64,000 bases of DNA from Methyloversatilis sp. (GTDB lineage Bacteria > Pseudomonadota > Gammaproteobacteria > Burkholderiales > Rhodocyclaceae), in the NCBI RefSeq assembly GCF_030696805.1, contig NZ_JAUYRO010000019.1:1-64000 (forward strand), in the 5' to 3' direction. Under the pieces are notes generated by a model that saw only the letters and a program-made list of their open reading frames with translations, was not told the DNA's origin and searched no databases. A program made the translations under genes and the position numbers. This document shows, piece after piece, positions 35,389 to 45,310 of this stretch; position 1 is the first letter of the stretch, and each line of letters begins with the position of its first letter.

Positions 35389-36062
35389 ACCGCGCCATCC
35401 TGTTCGACTGTGACAGCACGCTGTCGACGATAGAAGGCATCGACGTGCTGGCCGAGCAGGCCGGTGTGGTCGATCAGGTCGTGCCGCTGACCACCGCGGC
35501 GATGGACGGCCGACTGAAGCTCGAAGACGCCTACGCGGCGCGGCTGGACCTGATCCGGCCGGACGCTGCGGCCATCGAGGCGCTCGGCCAGCGCTACATC
35601 GATACGCGGGTGGAGGGGGCGTGCAAGGCGGTGGCCGCACTTCGTGCGTTGGGCTGGCAGGTGCATGTGGTCAGTGGTGGCATCCGTCAGGCGGTGCTGG
35701 CGCTGGCGCGCCACCTTGGCGTGCCGGATGAGCGGGTGCATGCGGTCGACCTGCAGTTCGACGACGCCGGTGCATACGCCGGTTTCGATCGCTCATCGCC
35801 GCTGGCGCGCAGCGGCGGCAAGGCCGATGTGTGCCGGGCGGTGCTGGGCGAGGTAGACAGCGTCGTCATGGTGGGTGACGGCATCACCGATCTGGAAGCT
35901 GGCGACGCCGGCGCGACGGTGATCGGCTTCGGCGGTGTCGTGCGACGCGACATCGTGGCGCGCCGCGCGCATCACTTCATCGAGCGTGCCGACCTGCGGG
36001 AAGTCGTGAAGCTGGTCGCCACGCCGGAAGAATTCGACCGCGTCGACCTGCTGCTGCGCTGA
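35385..36062 (+). CDS. serB: Phosphoserine phosphatase-like HAD hydrolase
   Basis: This 225-aa HAD-superfamily enzyme has motif I FDCDSTLS (the first Asp at about residue 8 is the nucleophile), motif II VVSGGIRQAV (about 99), and motif III/IV KADVCRAV and MVGDGITDLEAG (about 165). The context with serC makes phosphoserine the likely substrate. It overlaps serC by four bases, so the two genes give serine in a coupled module. Confidence 0.88.
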   Translation: MNRAILFDCDSTLSTIEGIDVLAEQAGVVDQVVPLTTAAMDGRLKLEDAYAARLDLIRPDAAAIEALGQRYIDTRVEGACKAVAALRALGWQVHVVSGGIRQAVLALARHLGVPDERVHAVDLQFDDAGAYAGFDRSSPLARSGGKADVCRAVLGEVDSVVMVGDGITDLEAGDAGATVIGFGGVVRRDIVARRAHHFIERADLREVVKLVATPEEFDRVDLLLR

Positions 36063-36065
36063 CCG

Positions 36066-36518
36066 TCAGCGCGCTACGCCGGTGCGGCGCAGCGGTCCGA
36101 AGCAGTGTTTAAGCTCCGGCGCCACGCACACGACGTGCTGGTCACCTTCCGGGTTGAATTTTACGTACACGGTGTAAAGCTTGTTCGTGTCGTCTTCCTT
36201 CGAGCCGGCACAGTCGGTGCCGCCGTGGTCCTTCAGGATGGTCGCCTCCAGCTTGTAGAAGCCCGTGTCCGAACCTTTCGGATCGAACACATAGGCCATT
36301 TCGCTGCGCTCTTCGCCGCTCTGCACCGAACCGCTGCCATCGACGCGGTACTCGTAGGTTTCGCTGCACTGCGCCGGATCGGTCCAGCTCCATGCGCCGG
36401 TGAGCTGCGGCACGGGCGATGCGGCGCGCTCGGCATCGGCCGGGACGGCCTGCGCGGTCTGTGCGGCAAACAGGCTCAGGGACAGCAGACAGGCGCACTT
36501 CAGGGAAGGTGAGGGCAT
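36066..36518 (-). CDS. Small secreted protein of unknown function
   Basis: This 150-aa protein has a clear signal peptide (MPSPSLKCACLLSLSLFAAQTAQA). The mature part has four Cys (QCSETYEY, TDCAGS, VVCVAP, KHCFGP) that could form two disulfides, and a lipocalin-like feel (GAWSWTDPAQC, FYKLEATI, LYTVYVKFN). I do not recognise the family. It is convergent with serB (3 bases apart). Start 36518 was chosen for the signal sequence; the frame is open to 36737. Confidence 0.65.
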   Translation of the reverse strand: MPSPSLKCACLLSLSLFAAQTAQAVPADAERAASPVPQLTGAWSWTDPAQCSETYEYRVDGSGSVQSGEERSEMAYVFDPKGSDTGFYKLEATILKDHGGTDCAGSKEDDTNKLYTVYVKFNPEGDQHVVCVAPELKHCFGPLRRTGVAR

Positions 36519-36721
36519 GGCGGACTCCGTGCGGGGGCGTAAGGGTGATCGGCTGGATGACGCATTGTCGCCATCGCTGCGTTTTCCGACACGGGCGCCG
36601 TGCCCGAGTTCTTCCGGAACGGAACGATTTCGCGCGGCGATGTCGAAATGCCCGGATATCTTTCCAGACATTGCGCTGATTGCCCGGACCGGGCGCCCAA
36701 CGCGCCTCGAAGGACTTTGAC

Positions 36722-37273
36722 ATGGTCGACAGCGCAATCATTGCCCACCTGTTCAGCGTGGCGGCAGCCCTGTCGGGTTACCCGGCGATAGCCGAACCGG
36801 ATCGACCGCTGCTGAGGCTGATGACGCCCGCGGCTCTGGTCGAAGAAGTTTGCCCGGATGCGCCGTCGGACTGCGAAGAGCTGGTTGCGCTGTACGACCG
36901 CGAACGCCATCAGGTGCTGATGCGCTCGGATCTCGACCTGCAGGACGCGGCCGACAACTCCTTCCTGGTGCACGAGTTTGTCCATGTGCTCGAAGCGCGC
37001 CTCAAGGGGGCAGCTTATCAGCAGGACTGCATGGCCACGCTGCGTTCCGAGCGTGAAGCCTACCGCGTGCAGAACATCTATCTGGACCGCGAGGGGCGCC
37101 CGGAACGGCATGGCGGCATGCTTGCCCACCGTGTGTGTGCGGCGGATCAGCCGGGCGGCAGCGGCACCATGAAGCTCGAAATGGCACCCGCCGGCCCGCG
37201 TGATGAACAGGCGCTCGAAGCCTTCATGCAGGACCTGAGCCGGCGCGACGCGTCACCGGCGCAGCGCCGGTGA
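36722..37273 (+). CDS. HExxH-motif putative metallopeptidase
   Basis: This 183-aa protein has HEFVH at residues 84-88 and a glutamate in SEREAYRVQN (E112), the spacing of gluzincin-type zinc sites (HExxH plus a downstream Glu). Two Cys (CPDAPSDCEE) and a C-terminal CAADQPGG segment may form disulfides. The N-terminus (AIIAHLFSVAAALSGYPAIA) could be a weak export signal. ATG 36722 follows AAGGA. The catalytic role is inferred from the motif only. It is divergent from the small secreted protein gene. Confidence 0.65.
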   Translation: MVDSAIIAHLFSVAAALSGYPAIAEPDRPLLRLMTPAALVEEVCPDAPSDCEELVALYDRERHQVLMRSDLDLQDAADNSFLVHEFVHVLEARLKGAAYQQDCMATLRSEREAYRVQNIYLDREGRPERHGGMLAHRVCAADQPGGSGTMKLEMAPAGPRDEQALEAFMQDLSRRDASPAQRR

Positions 37274-37289
37274 CGGTCGACCGGCGGCG

Positions 37290-40200
37290 TCACAGCAGTA
37301 CGCGCTCGATGCCGCCGTTGTTGGCCTGCTCGATGTAGCGTTCGGCCCAGTCGCCACCGAGCAGGTGGCGCGCCATTTCGACCACGATGTAATCGGCCTG
37401 CGTCGCGCTGTCGTTGTCGTAGCGTGACAGGCCCTGCAGGCAGGACGGACACGACGTCAGCACTTTCACTTCGCCGGTGTAGCCGTCGGCGCGCAGCGCG
37501 CCCGCACCCTTGCGCATTTCTTCTTCCTTGCGGAAGCGCACCTGGGTGGAAATGTCCGGCCGGCTGACGGCCAGCGTGCCGCTCTCGCCGCAGCAGCGCT
37601 CGTTCAGCGCGACCTTGGAACCGTCCGCCGTGCCGATCAGCTGATTGACCACCTTGAGCGGCGCGTGGGTCTTCATCGGCGTGTGGCAGGGGTCGTGATA
37701 CATATAGCGCACGCCTTCGACGCCCTCGAGCTTGATGCCCTTTTCCATCAGGTACTCGTGGATGTCGAGCAGCCGGCAGCCGGGGAAGATCTTGTCGAAT
37801 TCGTACTTCTGCAGCTGGTCCATGCAGGTGCCGCAGGACACGATGACCGTCTTGATGTCGAGGTAATTCAGCGTGTTGGCCACGCGGTGGAACAGCACTC
37901 GGTTCGACGTGCTGATCTGCTGGCCCTTTTCGGCTTCGCCGCCGGCCGTCTGCGGGTAACCGCAGCACAGATAGCCTGGCGGCAGCACGGTCTGCGCACC
38001 GACGTGGTACAGCATGGCCTGCGTGGCCAGACCAACCTGCGAAAACAGCCGTTCCGAACCGCAGCCCGGGAAGTAGAACACCGCTTCCTGCTCTTCCGAC
38101 GCGCGCTTCGGATTGCGGATGACCGGCACGATGGCGGCATCCTCGATGTCGAGCAGCGCGCGCGAAGTGCGTTTCGGCAACTTGCCCGGCATCGGCTTGT
38201 TGATGAAGTGGATCACCTGCGCCTTGATGGGCGGTCGGCCGAGCGTCGGCGGCGGGTTCTTCGTCTGCCGGTCGATCAGGCCGAGTGCCTTGCCAACCGC
38301 ATGGCCGAGCCGCTGTGCCTTGTAGCCCACGCCCATCATCGCCACGCGCAGCGCCTTGATGGTGGCCGGGTCGGTCGCATTCAGGAAGGCCATCGACGCC
38401 GCCGTACCCGGATTGAACTTGCGCTTGCCCTGCTTGCGCAAGGCGTTGCGCATGGCGATCGACACGTCGCCGAAATCGATGTCGACCGGACAGGGGTTGG
38501 CGCACTTGTGGCACACCGTGCAATGGTCGGCGACGTCGCTGAATTCGTCGAAGTGGCGCAGCGACACGCCGCGCCGCGTCTGTTCTTCGTACAGGAAGGC
38601 CTCGATCAGCAGCGACGTGGCGAGGATCTTGTTGCGAGGTGAGTAGAGCAGATTGGCGCGCGGCACATGGGTCGAACAGACCGGCTTGCACTTGCCGCAA
38701 CGCAGGCAGTCCTTGATCGACGTGGCGATCTGGCCGACGTCGCTCATTTCCATGATCAGCGATTCGGTGCCGAGCAGCGAGAATGACGGCGTGTAGGCGC
38801 GCGCGAGATCGCCACCGGGCAGCAGCTTGCCGGCGTTGAAATGGCCGTCCGGATCGACCCGCCGCTTGTAATCGATGAAAGGAGCGAGTTCTTCGTCGGT
38901 CAGGAATTCCAGCTTGGTGATGCCGATGCCGTGCTCGCCCGAAATGACACCGCCGAGCGAACGCGCCAGCGCCATGATGCGGGCGACCGCCGCATTGGCT
39001 TCCTGCAGCATGTCGTAGTTGTCGGAATTCACCGGGATGTTGGTGTGAACGTTTCCGTCGCCCGCATGCATGTGCAGCGCGACAAACACCCGGCTGCGCA
39101 GCACCGCCTTCTGCTCGGCCTCGATGCGCTCGAGGGTGGGCCGGTACATCGCGCCGTCGAAAATCTCTTCCAGCAGCGGCTTGAGTTCGCGCTTCCACGA
39201 CACGCGCACCGAGTAGTCCTGCAGCCGGTGGAACAGCGTCGGCGAGGCGGCGCGGTTCACCAGCGGACCGACTTCGACACCGAGCGAGCGGGCGACTGCC
39301 TCGGCCCGCTCCAGCGGCATGTCGAGGTTGTCGCGCAGCCACTGCCAGCGACCGCGTACCGCGGCCACCTGCTGCAGCGCCTGCGTGCGGCGGTCGCCGA
39401 GCAGCTGGTCGGCGTCGATGTTGGCGTCGCCGGCGTGCAGCGGCAGCTCGCCGCGCAGCAGCGTCACCAGCGCATCGCACAAGCGCAGCTTGCTGGCGAT
39501 CGACAGTTCGATGTTGATGTGTTCGATGCCGTCGCAGTAGTCGCCCATGCGCGGCAGCGGAATCACCACGTCTTCGTTGATCTTGAACGCGTTGGTGTGG
39601 CGCGCGATGGCTGCGGTGCGTGCGCGGTCGAGCCAGAAGGTCTTGCGCGACTCGGCAGACACCGCGATGAAGCCTTCGGCGCCGCGCTGGTTGCACAGGC
39701 GTACGACGTCCGATGCGGCGGCCATCACCGTCGTTTCGTCGTCGCCGACGATGTCGCCGATCAGCACCATCTTCGGCCGGCCGTGGCGGCGCGCCTTGGT
39801 GGCGTAGCCGACCGCGCGCACATAGCGCTCGTCCAGGTGTTCCAGGCCGGCGAGCAGCACGCGCGCGTTTCCGGCCTTGGGCAGGGCGTCGAGGTAATCC
39901 TTGATTTCGACGATGGCCGGCACCGCCTCGCGCACCTGACCGAAGAACTCGAGACAGACGGTGCGGGTGACCGGTGGGAGCTTGTGCAGTATCCAGCGCG
40001 CGCTCGTGATCAGACCGTCGCAACCTTCCTTCTGCACGCCGGGCAGGCCGGACAGGAACTTGTCGGTGACGTCTTTGCCCAGACCTTCCTTGCGAAAACG
40101 CGCGCCTGGCACTTCAAGCGTTTCGGCGTCGCCGCGCGGCGTCCTGCCATCGGCCTCGAAGTGCTGGATGGAAAAGCGCACCAGCGCCGCATCGTGGATC

Positions 40201-41225
40201 TTGCCGAGGTTGTGGTCGAGCCGGGTCACTTCGAGCGGAAAGCCGTCGGCATCGACCATGCGCCAGCTCGCCAGATTGTCGAGCGCTGTGCCCCACAACA
40301 CGGCCTTCTTGCCACCGGCATTGGTCGCGATGTTGCCGCCGATGCACGAGGCGTCGGCTGACGTCGGATCACAGGCGAACACCAGTCCGGCGTGCTCCGC
40401 CGCATCCATCACTCGCCGCGTCACCACGCCGGCACCGGTGCGGATGGAGGCGTAGGGCGTTGCCAGACCGGGCAACACGGTCGATTCAACCGGCCCGATG
40501 TCGATCAGTTTTTCGGTGTTGATGACGGCCGACGTCGCGGTCAGCGGCACGGCGCTGCCCGTGTAGCCGGTGCCGCCGCCGCGCGGGATGATGGTCAGCC
40601 CGAGTTCGATGCAGCCGCGTACCAGCGGTGCGATTTCATCCTCGGTATCCGGGTACAGCACGACCATCGGGTATTCGACCCGCCAGTCGGTGGCGTCGGT
40701 CACGTGCGACACGCGCGCCAGGCCGTCGAAGGCGATGTTCGTTTCGCGCGTGTGGCGGCCGAGCACCTTGACGATGCGCCGGCGCATCGCGCGCACGGTG
40801 GCGAAGTGGGCAGCGAAGGCGTCTACCGCTGCGCGCGCGCCGAGCAGCAACTCGCCGACCTTGCGGTCGCGTTCCAGCGCTGCCGCATCACCGCTGCGCT
40901 GGCGGCGCTGCTCGATTTCGCCCAGTCGATGGTGCATCGCACCGACCAGCGCGGCCTGCCGCTTCGGATTGTCGAGCAGGTCGTCTTCGAGGTAGGGATT
41001 GCGCTGCACGACCCAGATGTCGCCCAGGACTTCGTACAACATGCGCGCCGAGCGGCCGGTCAGACGTTCGCCGCGCAGGCTGGCGAGTATGTCCCACAGC
41101 GGCGCACCGAGCAGCCGGATCACGATTTCGCGATCGGACAGCGACGTGTAGTTGTACGGTATTTCGCGCAGTCGGGTAGGTTCGCGCGAAACTTGCAAAT
41201 CGATGAGCGCGGTAGCGGATTCCAT
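37290..41225 (-). CDS. Large FAD-linked oxidase / iron-sulfur dehydrogenase fusion (DUF3683-type, GlcD-GlcF-like)
   Basis: This 1311-aa protein joins several parts. An N-terminal DUF3683-like region spans about residues 1-180. A VAO-type FAD domain follows ([22 protein letters not shown], about 185-330) with its FAD-linked C-terminal domain ([21 protein letters not shown]). Next are two 4Fe-4S motifs ([11 protein letters not shown] near 838; [12 protein letters not shown] near 908) and two CCG domains ([33 protein letters not shown]). The set equals glycolate or D-2-hydroxyacid dehydrogenase subunits fused. The substrate is unknown. ATG 41225 is preferred over TTG 41231. Confidence 0.88.
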   Translation of the reverse strand: MESATALIDLQVSREPTRLREIPYNYTSLSDREIVIRLLGAPLWDILASLRGERLTGRSARMLYEVLGDIWVVQRNPYLEDDLLDNPKRQAALVGAMHHRLGEIEQRRQRSGDAAALERDRKVGELLLGARAAVDAFAAHFATVRAMRRRIVKVLGRHTRETNIAFDGLARVSHVTDATDWRVEYPMVVLYPDTEDEIAPLVRGCIELGLTIIPRGGGTGYTGSAVPLTATSAVINTEKLIDIGPVESTVLPGLATPYASIRTGAGVVTRRVMDAAEHAGLVFACDPTSADASCIGGNIATNAGGKKAVLWGTALDNLASWRMVDADGFPLEVTRLDHNLGKIHDAALVRFSIQHFEADGRTPRGDAETLEVPGARFRKEGLGKDVTDKFLSGLPGVQKEGCDGLITSARWILHKLPPVTRTVCLEFFGQVREAVPAIVEIKDYLDALPKAGNARVLLAGLEHLDERYVRAVGYATKARRHGRPKMVLIGDIVGDDETTVMAAASDVVRLCNQRGAEGFIAVSAESRKTFWLDRARTAAIARHTNAFKINEDVVIPLPRMGDYCDGIEHINIELSIASKLRLCDALVTLLRGELPLHAGDANIDADQLLGDRRTQALQQVAAVRGRWQWLRDNLDMPLERAEAVARSLGVEVGPLVNRAASPTLFHRLQDYSVRVSWKRELKPLLEEIFDGAMYRPTLERIEAEQKAVLRSRVFVALHMHAGDGNVHTNIPVNSDNYDMLQEANAAVARIMALARSLGGVISGEHGIGITKLEFLTDEELAPFIDYKRRVDPDGHFNAGKLLPGGDLARAYTPSFSLLGTESLIMEMSDVGQIATSIKDCLRCGKCKPVCSTHVPRANLLYSPRNKILATSLLIEAFLYEEQTRRGVSLRHFDEFSDVADHCTVCHKCANPCPVDIDFGDVSIAMRNALRKQGKRKFNPGTAASMAFLNATDPATIKALRVAMMGVGYKAQRLGHAVGKALGLIDRQTKNPPPTLGRPPIKAQVIHFINKPMPGKLPKRTSRALLDIEDAAIVPVIRNPKRASEEQEAVFYFPGCGSERLFSQVGLATQAMLYHVGAQTVLPPGYLCCGYPQTAGGEAEKGQQISTSNRVLFHRVANTLNYLDIKTVIVSCGTCMDQLQKYEFDKIFPGCRLLDIHEYLMEKGIKLEGVEGVRYMYHDPCHTPMKTHAPLKVVNQLIGTADGSKVALNERCCGESGTLAVSRPDISTQVRFRKEEEMRKGAGALRADGYTGEVKVLTSCPSCLQGLSRYDNDSATQADYIVVEMARHLLGGDWAERYIEQANNGGIERVLL

Positions 41226-41389
41226 CAACAAGCCGTGTAGAGGTTCGGGGACGCATTATACGTCCGTCGGTTGTGCACTGCGCCAGACTGGAAACGATAT
41301 GCGCCGATAACCGTCCACCGGCAGTCCGCATTCCCGCCCGCACCGGACTTTCGCCGGTTCGCCGCTTCACTTCAACTTCAGGATGTTTC

Positions 41390-42466
41390 TTGGATACCCT
41401 TACTCACGCCCTGTCCGGCGCACTGCTCGGACGCCTGATCGCCCGCCCCCCGGACCCCGCAAAACCGGGGCCGGAACCTTGGCAGATGGTGGTCGCCGGC
41501 GCAGCGGCCGCGACCTTTCCCGATCTCGATTTCGTGCTCGGCTATGTGTCGGAGCTGACCTATCTGCGCGGCCACCGCGGCGTGACGCATTCCTTTGTGC
41601 TGCTGCCGCTGTGGGGGCTGCTGATCGCCTGGCTGCTGGCGCGGGTGCCGAAAATGCGCGCGCAAGGCGTCGACTGGCGTTCCTTTTATGTCGTGGTGTG
41701 TGCCGGCATCGGCATCCACATCCTCGGCGACCTGATCACGCAGTTCGGCACGATGATCCTGGCGCCCTTCTCGGATCGTCGCTTCGGCTGGGGCACCACC
41801 TTCATCATCGATCTGCCGCTGACCGGGCTGCTGATTGCAGGTCTGGCAGCGAGCGCACTGTGGCGACGTCGCCGCGCTCCGGCCGCAATCGGGCTGGTGG
41901 CGGTGTGCGCGTGGGTCGGCGTCGGCGCAGTCGGAAAGTCGGAAGCCATCGATGCCGCGCGGCACCATGCGGTGGAGCAGGGCATCGTCGCGGTCGCGGT
42001 TGACGCGATTCCCCGCCCGGCTTCGCCTTTCAACTGGACCGCAGTGATCGACGACGGCGAGCGCTTCCATACCGCACACATCAACACGCGGCGAACGGGA
42101 ATCCTGGAGGCCGGGCCGGACGACAACCTGATCCGTCGCTTCTCGTCGCATTACCGGCCGGTGGCGATGGCGCAGTGGCAGGTGCGCGAGCGCTTTGGCA
42201 ATGGCGACTACGGCGCCGTGCAGGAACAGGTGCGCGCCGTCTGGTCGGCGCCGGACTTCGCAGTATTCCGCTGGTTCGCGATGTTTCCGGTGCTCGACAG
42301 CGTCGGCGGCGCAGCGGGTGGCGCCTGCATCAGCTTTCGCGACCTGCGCTTCGAAACCCCGGGGCGCGACAACCTGCCGTTCCGCTATGGATTGTGCGAG
42401 AGCGGCTCCGGATGGGCGCTGGTCGAACGGACGATGGCGGGCTGGCGCACGTTGTCCGGTCGTTGA
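41390..42466 (+). CDS. Membrane-bound metal-dependent hydrolase (YdjM/DUF457-like)
   Basis: This 358-aa protein starts DTLTHALSGALLGR and contains FPDLDFVLGY and LRGHRGVTHSFVLLPLW, the His/Asp pattern of YdjM-type membrane hydrolases. It is followed by three or four helices (FYVVVCAGIGIHILGDLI; TFIIDLPLTGLLIAGL) and a soluble C-terminal domain. I chose the TTG at 41390, which follows AGGA at a proper distance and gives the conserved N-terminus. Upstream in-frame ATG 41273 adds a non-conserved stretch. The reaction is not known. Confidence 0.8.
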   Translation: MDTLTHALSGALLGRLIARPPDPAKPGPEPWQMVVAGAAAATFPDLDFVLGYVSELTYLRGHRGVTHSFVLLPLWGLLIAWLLARVPKMRAQGVDWRSFYVVVCAGIGIHILGDLITQFGTMILAPFSDRRFGWGTTFIIDLPLTGLLIAGLAASALWRRRRAPAAIGLVAVCAWVGVGAVGKSEAIDAARHHAVEQGIVAVAVDAIPRPASPFNWTAVIDDGERFHTAHINTRRTGILEAGPDDNLIRRFSSHYRPVAMAQWQVRERFGNGDYGAVQEQVRAVWSAPDFAVFRWFAMFPVLDSVGGAAGGACISFRDLRFETPGRDNLPFRYGLCESGSGWALVERTMAGWRTLSGR

Positions 42467-42469
42467 ACG

Positions 42470-42510
42470 AAAAAAAGCCGGGCCGGCAGTCGAAAGACCA
42501 CCGGCCCGGC
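42470..42510 (-). terminator. Terminator of the siderophore receptor gene
   Basis: GCCGGGCCGG (42477-42486) pairs with CCGGCCCGGC (42501-42510). On the minus strand the stem is followed by a run of seven T (A run at 42470-42476). It lies 19 bases past the receptor stop and separates it from the convergent hydrolase gene. Confidence 0.85.
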
Positions 42511-42528
42511 CTTCACTGGGCCGACAGC

Positions 42529-44724
42529 TCAGTACCTCACCGCCACCGTCAGCTGGACGGCGCGTTCGGTGCCTGGAACCACCATGCTGCCGTTTTCGTA
42601 GATGCCATCGTAGTAACGCTTGTCGAACAAGTTGAGGACGTTCAGACGTACATCGTAGTTCCGCTGTTCGTAAGCCAGCATCAGGTCAGTGCGCACATAG
42701 CTTGGTGCCATGGCGATAGCCTGGTTGGTGCCGCCGGTGCTGTAGGCAAGGCGATTGCCCTTGGCTTCAATGCCACCACCAATGCGCCAGGATGGAGCAA
42801 GGCGATAGGTGGTCCACAAATTGCCTGTGTAGCGTGGCGTGTTACGTGGGCGCAACCCTACGATGTTCGGGTTATTGGCAGCAAACACTTCGTCGATTTC
42901 GGCCCGCATCAGCGCGATACCGCCGAACACATCCCACTTCGAAGTAATACGGCCTGCTGCCTCGAACTCGAGTCCGTCAGTGTGGCGTTCCTTCGACAGG
43001 ACTGAAGTGTTCGCCTGCTCGAGATCCGTATTGCGCTCGTTGAACTTGGTTGCGCGGTAAGCCGCGGTGCGCAGCGACAGCGCCCCGTCCAGCAATTCCC
43101 ACTTCGAGCCCAGCTCCACCGTGCGGCTGCGTTCGGCATCGTAGCGCGTGCCGTTATTGAGTTGGTACAGGTCAGCAGTCGGGTTGAACGAGTCGCTCCA
43201 CGCGAAGTAATAGGTCGAGGTGTCGTTCGGCTGGAAAAGCAGGCCGCTTCGATAGCTCCATTCGTTGTACTTCAAGCGGAACTCAGGATTGGTCGCCGTG
43301 TAGTAATCGGCGTCCATGCGGTCGTGGCGCAGACCGAGCAGAAGCTTCCAGTGCGGCATGAATTCGATCTGGTCCTGCGCATACACGCCGAGCGAGTCGC
43401 CTTCGTAGCCGGCCCGGTTGGTACGGGTGCGGTTGCCATAGTTCGCCGGAAGGGCGGGGTCCGGGTTGGCATTGCCCACGGTGGTGGCAGGCGCAGCAGC
43501 GGCGACGTAGTTCCAGCGGTCTTGCTTCTCGTTCAGGAGTTCAATGCCCATCAGCAGTTCATGCTTCATCCCTGCGGCCTGGAACTTTGTGGTCAGATCG
43601 CTCTGCAGTGTAACGGTCTGCTCATGCGCGCCGCGCGCATGGGTTCGGCGGGTGACCGCAGTGGCATCCGAGACATTCGTCGTGTTGACGCTGCCGCCCA
43701 ATGTGGGCTGTGTGGCCCAAAGCGCACGCTTGTAGTCAGCCACGCGCAGCACCGTGCGTATTTCAGTGTCCTGCGAGAAACGATGGGTCCACATACCGGT
43801 GCTGATATTGGTGTCGTTACGTTCGTAATCGGACGGCGTGCCATAGAAGCGGCTGACCGGCACATCGAGCGGACGGCGCGTGACTTGCGGGCGGGTTACC
43901 GTACCTGCACGGCTGATGAAGGGGACACCGAAGTCAGGAACGTCATCAGTCGAGAGATAAAGATGGCCGATCGAAAATTCATTCGCCGTACCGATGCCCC
44001 AGCGCAAGGTGGGTGCGATACCTTCGCGCTTGGTTTCAACTCCGTTGCGCGAGCTTTCGGCGTCGGTTTTCATCGCGCTGATCCGCAGTGCGGCGTTTTC
44101 GCCGACGACCTTGTTCACATCCGCGGTGACCCGGCCGTAATCGTAGCTGCCGACGGTGGCCGACACTTCGGTGCGATCGACCAGACCCGGCTGCTTGCTG
44201 ACGCGGTTGATGACGCCACCGGCCTGACCGCGACCGAACAGCATGGCGGCAGATCCGCGCAGCACGTCGATCTGCTCGACGTGGAACACCTCGCGGTTGT
44301 ACTGGGCGACGTCGCGGATGCCGTCCATATACAGGTCGCCGAACGAATAGAAGCCACGCAGCATGATGTTGTCGCCGATGCGCCCGCCTTCGCCCGAATT
44401 GAACGTGAGGCCGGCGACGTGACGCAGCGCGTTCTTCATCGTGTCGGAGTTGCTGTCCAGCATGAGCTGTTCGGTGACGGTGGTGATCGCCTGCGGGATG
44501 TCCTTGGACAGCTGATTCGTCCTGGCTGAACGGACGATGCCCGACTGGTAGCCGTTGTTCGGTGAATTCGCGCGTTCGCGCGCGTCGATCACCTTGACTT
44601 CAGGCAGTACGGGCGTCGTGCCGGCGGGCGGCGTCTGTTGCGCCTGGGCGGGATTGCCGGTCGACAGCGCCATCAGCATGGCGGCCGCCAGCGACAGCGG
44701 CTGCTGTGGGGGAGTGCGGGTCAT
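42529..44724 (-). CDS. TonB-dependent siderophore receptor
   Basis: This 731-aa outer-membrane receptor has a signal peptide (LSLAAAMLMALSTGNPAQAQ), a plug domain (DIPQAITTVTEQLM, GLTFNSGEGGRIGDNIMLRGF, DVLRGSAAMLFGRGQAGGVINRVSK) and a 22-strand barrel ending RAVQLTVAVRY. The plug pattern is that of catecholate/hydroxamate receptors such as Fiu or FoxA-type. ATG 44724 gives the signal. A Fur-box-like sequence lies about 105 bases upstream, so iron repression is expected. It should work with the TonB-ExbBD set encoded at 57.7-59.8 kb. Confidence 0.93.
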   Translation of the reverse strand: MTRTPPQQPLSLAAAMLMALSTGNPAQAQQTPPAGTTPVLPEVKVIDARERANSPNNGYQSGIVRSARTNQLSKDIPQAITTVTEQLMLDSNSDTMKNALRHVAGLTFNSGEGGRIGDNIMLRGFYSFGDLYMDGIRDVAQYNREVFHVEQIDVLRGSAAMLFGRGQAGGVINRVSKQPGLVDRTEVSATVGSYDYGRVTADVNKVVGENAALRISAMKTDAESSRNGVETKREGIAPTLRWGIGTANEFSIGHLYLSTDDVPDFGVPFISRAGTVTRPQVTRRPLDVPVSRFYGTPSDYERNDTNISTGMWTHRFSQDTEIRTVLRVADYKRALWATQPTLGGSVNTTNVSDATAVTRRTHARGAHEQTVTLQSDLTTKFQAAGMKHELLMGIELLNEKQDRWNYVAAAAPATTVGNANPDPALPANYGNRTRTNRAGYEGDSLGVYAQDQIEFMPHWKLLLGLRHDRMDADYYTATNPEFRLKYNEWSYRSGLLFQPNDTSTYYFAWSDSFNPTADLYQLNNGTRYDAERSRTVELGSKWELLDGALSLRTAAYRATKFNERNTDLEQANTSVLSKERHTDGLEFEAAGRITSKWDVFGGIALMRAEIDEVFAANNPNIVGLRPRNTPRYTGNLWTTYRLAPSWRIGGGIEAKGNRLAYSTGGTNQAIAMAPSYVRTDLMLAYEQRNYDVRLNVLNLFDKRYYDGIYENGSMVVPGTERAVQLTVAVRY

Positions 44725-45043
44725 CTGAGTCAGTCCTGGAGTGAAGTTGTCGGGACTGGCTTGCAGAGAGGCTGGCTCGTCCGCGGTCTGTCCGGTGAGA
44801 ACACCGGCAGCGACGCGAGGCGGACTATAATCGAGAATGATTCTTGTTAAAATTAGTGCTGTAATCATCTGATGCGTGAACGCAACTCGGGCCGACCTGC
44901 GGCGGATGGGTAGCCGCGCCTCACCCGGCTCGTTCGCTTGCGCGATTTGTGCGGCAGCCCTGCGGTCGCGCGAGAATGGCGCGCTTCGCCGCACACTTCA
45001 CAACCTGCGCCTTGCCTCTGCTACCGGATCACGGACACCTTGA
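44725..45043. other. Divergent intergenic region between siderophore receptor and feoA
   Basis: This 319-base region holds a Fur-box-like sequence at 44830-44848 and presumably both promoters. The rest is GC-rich and shows no gene I can support. Confidence 0.55.
44830..44848. promoter_or_regulatory. Fur-box-like site
   Basis: ATCGAGAATGATTCTTGTT contains the AATGATTCT core and GAGAAT..ATTCTT symmetry of a Fur box. It lies in an AT-rich patch 105 bases before the siderophore receptor and about 195 before feoA, and could control both. Confidence 0.7.
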
Positions 45044-45310
45044 ATGACCCTGCCTGACAATGAAATGCGGCTGAGCGATGCGGAAACCGGCGCACCCATG
45101 GTGGTGATCGGTCTCGATGACCGTGCCGGACTGCCGGATCTGCAGATGCGCCTGCGCGAGCTGGGCTTCATGGAGGGTGAAGCGGTGTGCGTACTGCGTC
45201 GCGGGCAGCCCGGCGGCGAGCCGCTGGCGGTGCGTATCGGCGTGTCGACCTTTGCACTGCGCCGCATCGAGGCGGCCTGTGTGCGCGTCGCTGCCAGGCC
45301 AGTCAAGTGA
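45044..45310 (+). CDS. feoA: Ferrous iron transport protein FeoA
   Basis: This 88-aa SH3-fold accessory protein of ferrous uptake has RLRELGFMEGEAVCVLRRG and LAVRIGVSTFALRRIEAACV, both typical. It shares one base with feoB (TGATG), so the two are coupled. It helps FeoB in the inner membrane. Confidence 0.93.
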   Translation: MTLPDNEMRLSDAETGAPMVVIGLDDRAGLPDLQMRLRELGFMEGEAVCVLRRGQPGGEPLAVRIGVSTFALRRIEAACVRVAARPVK

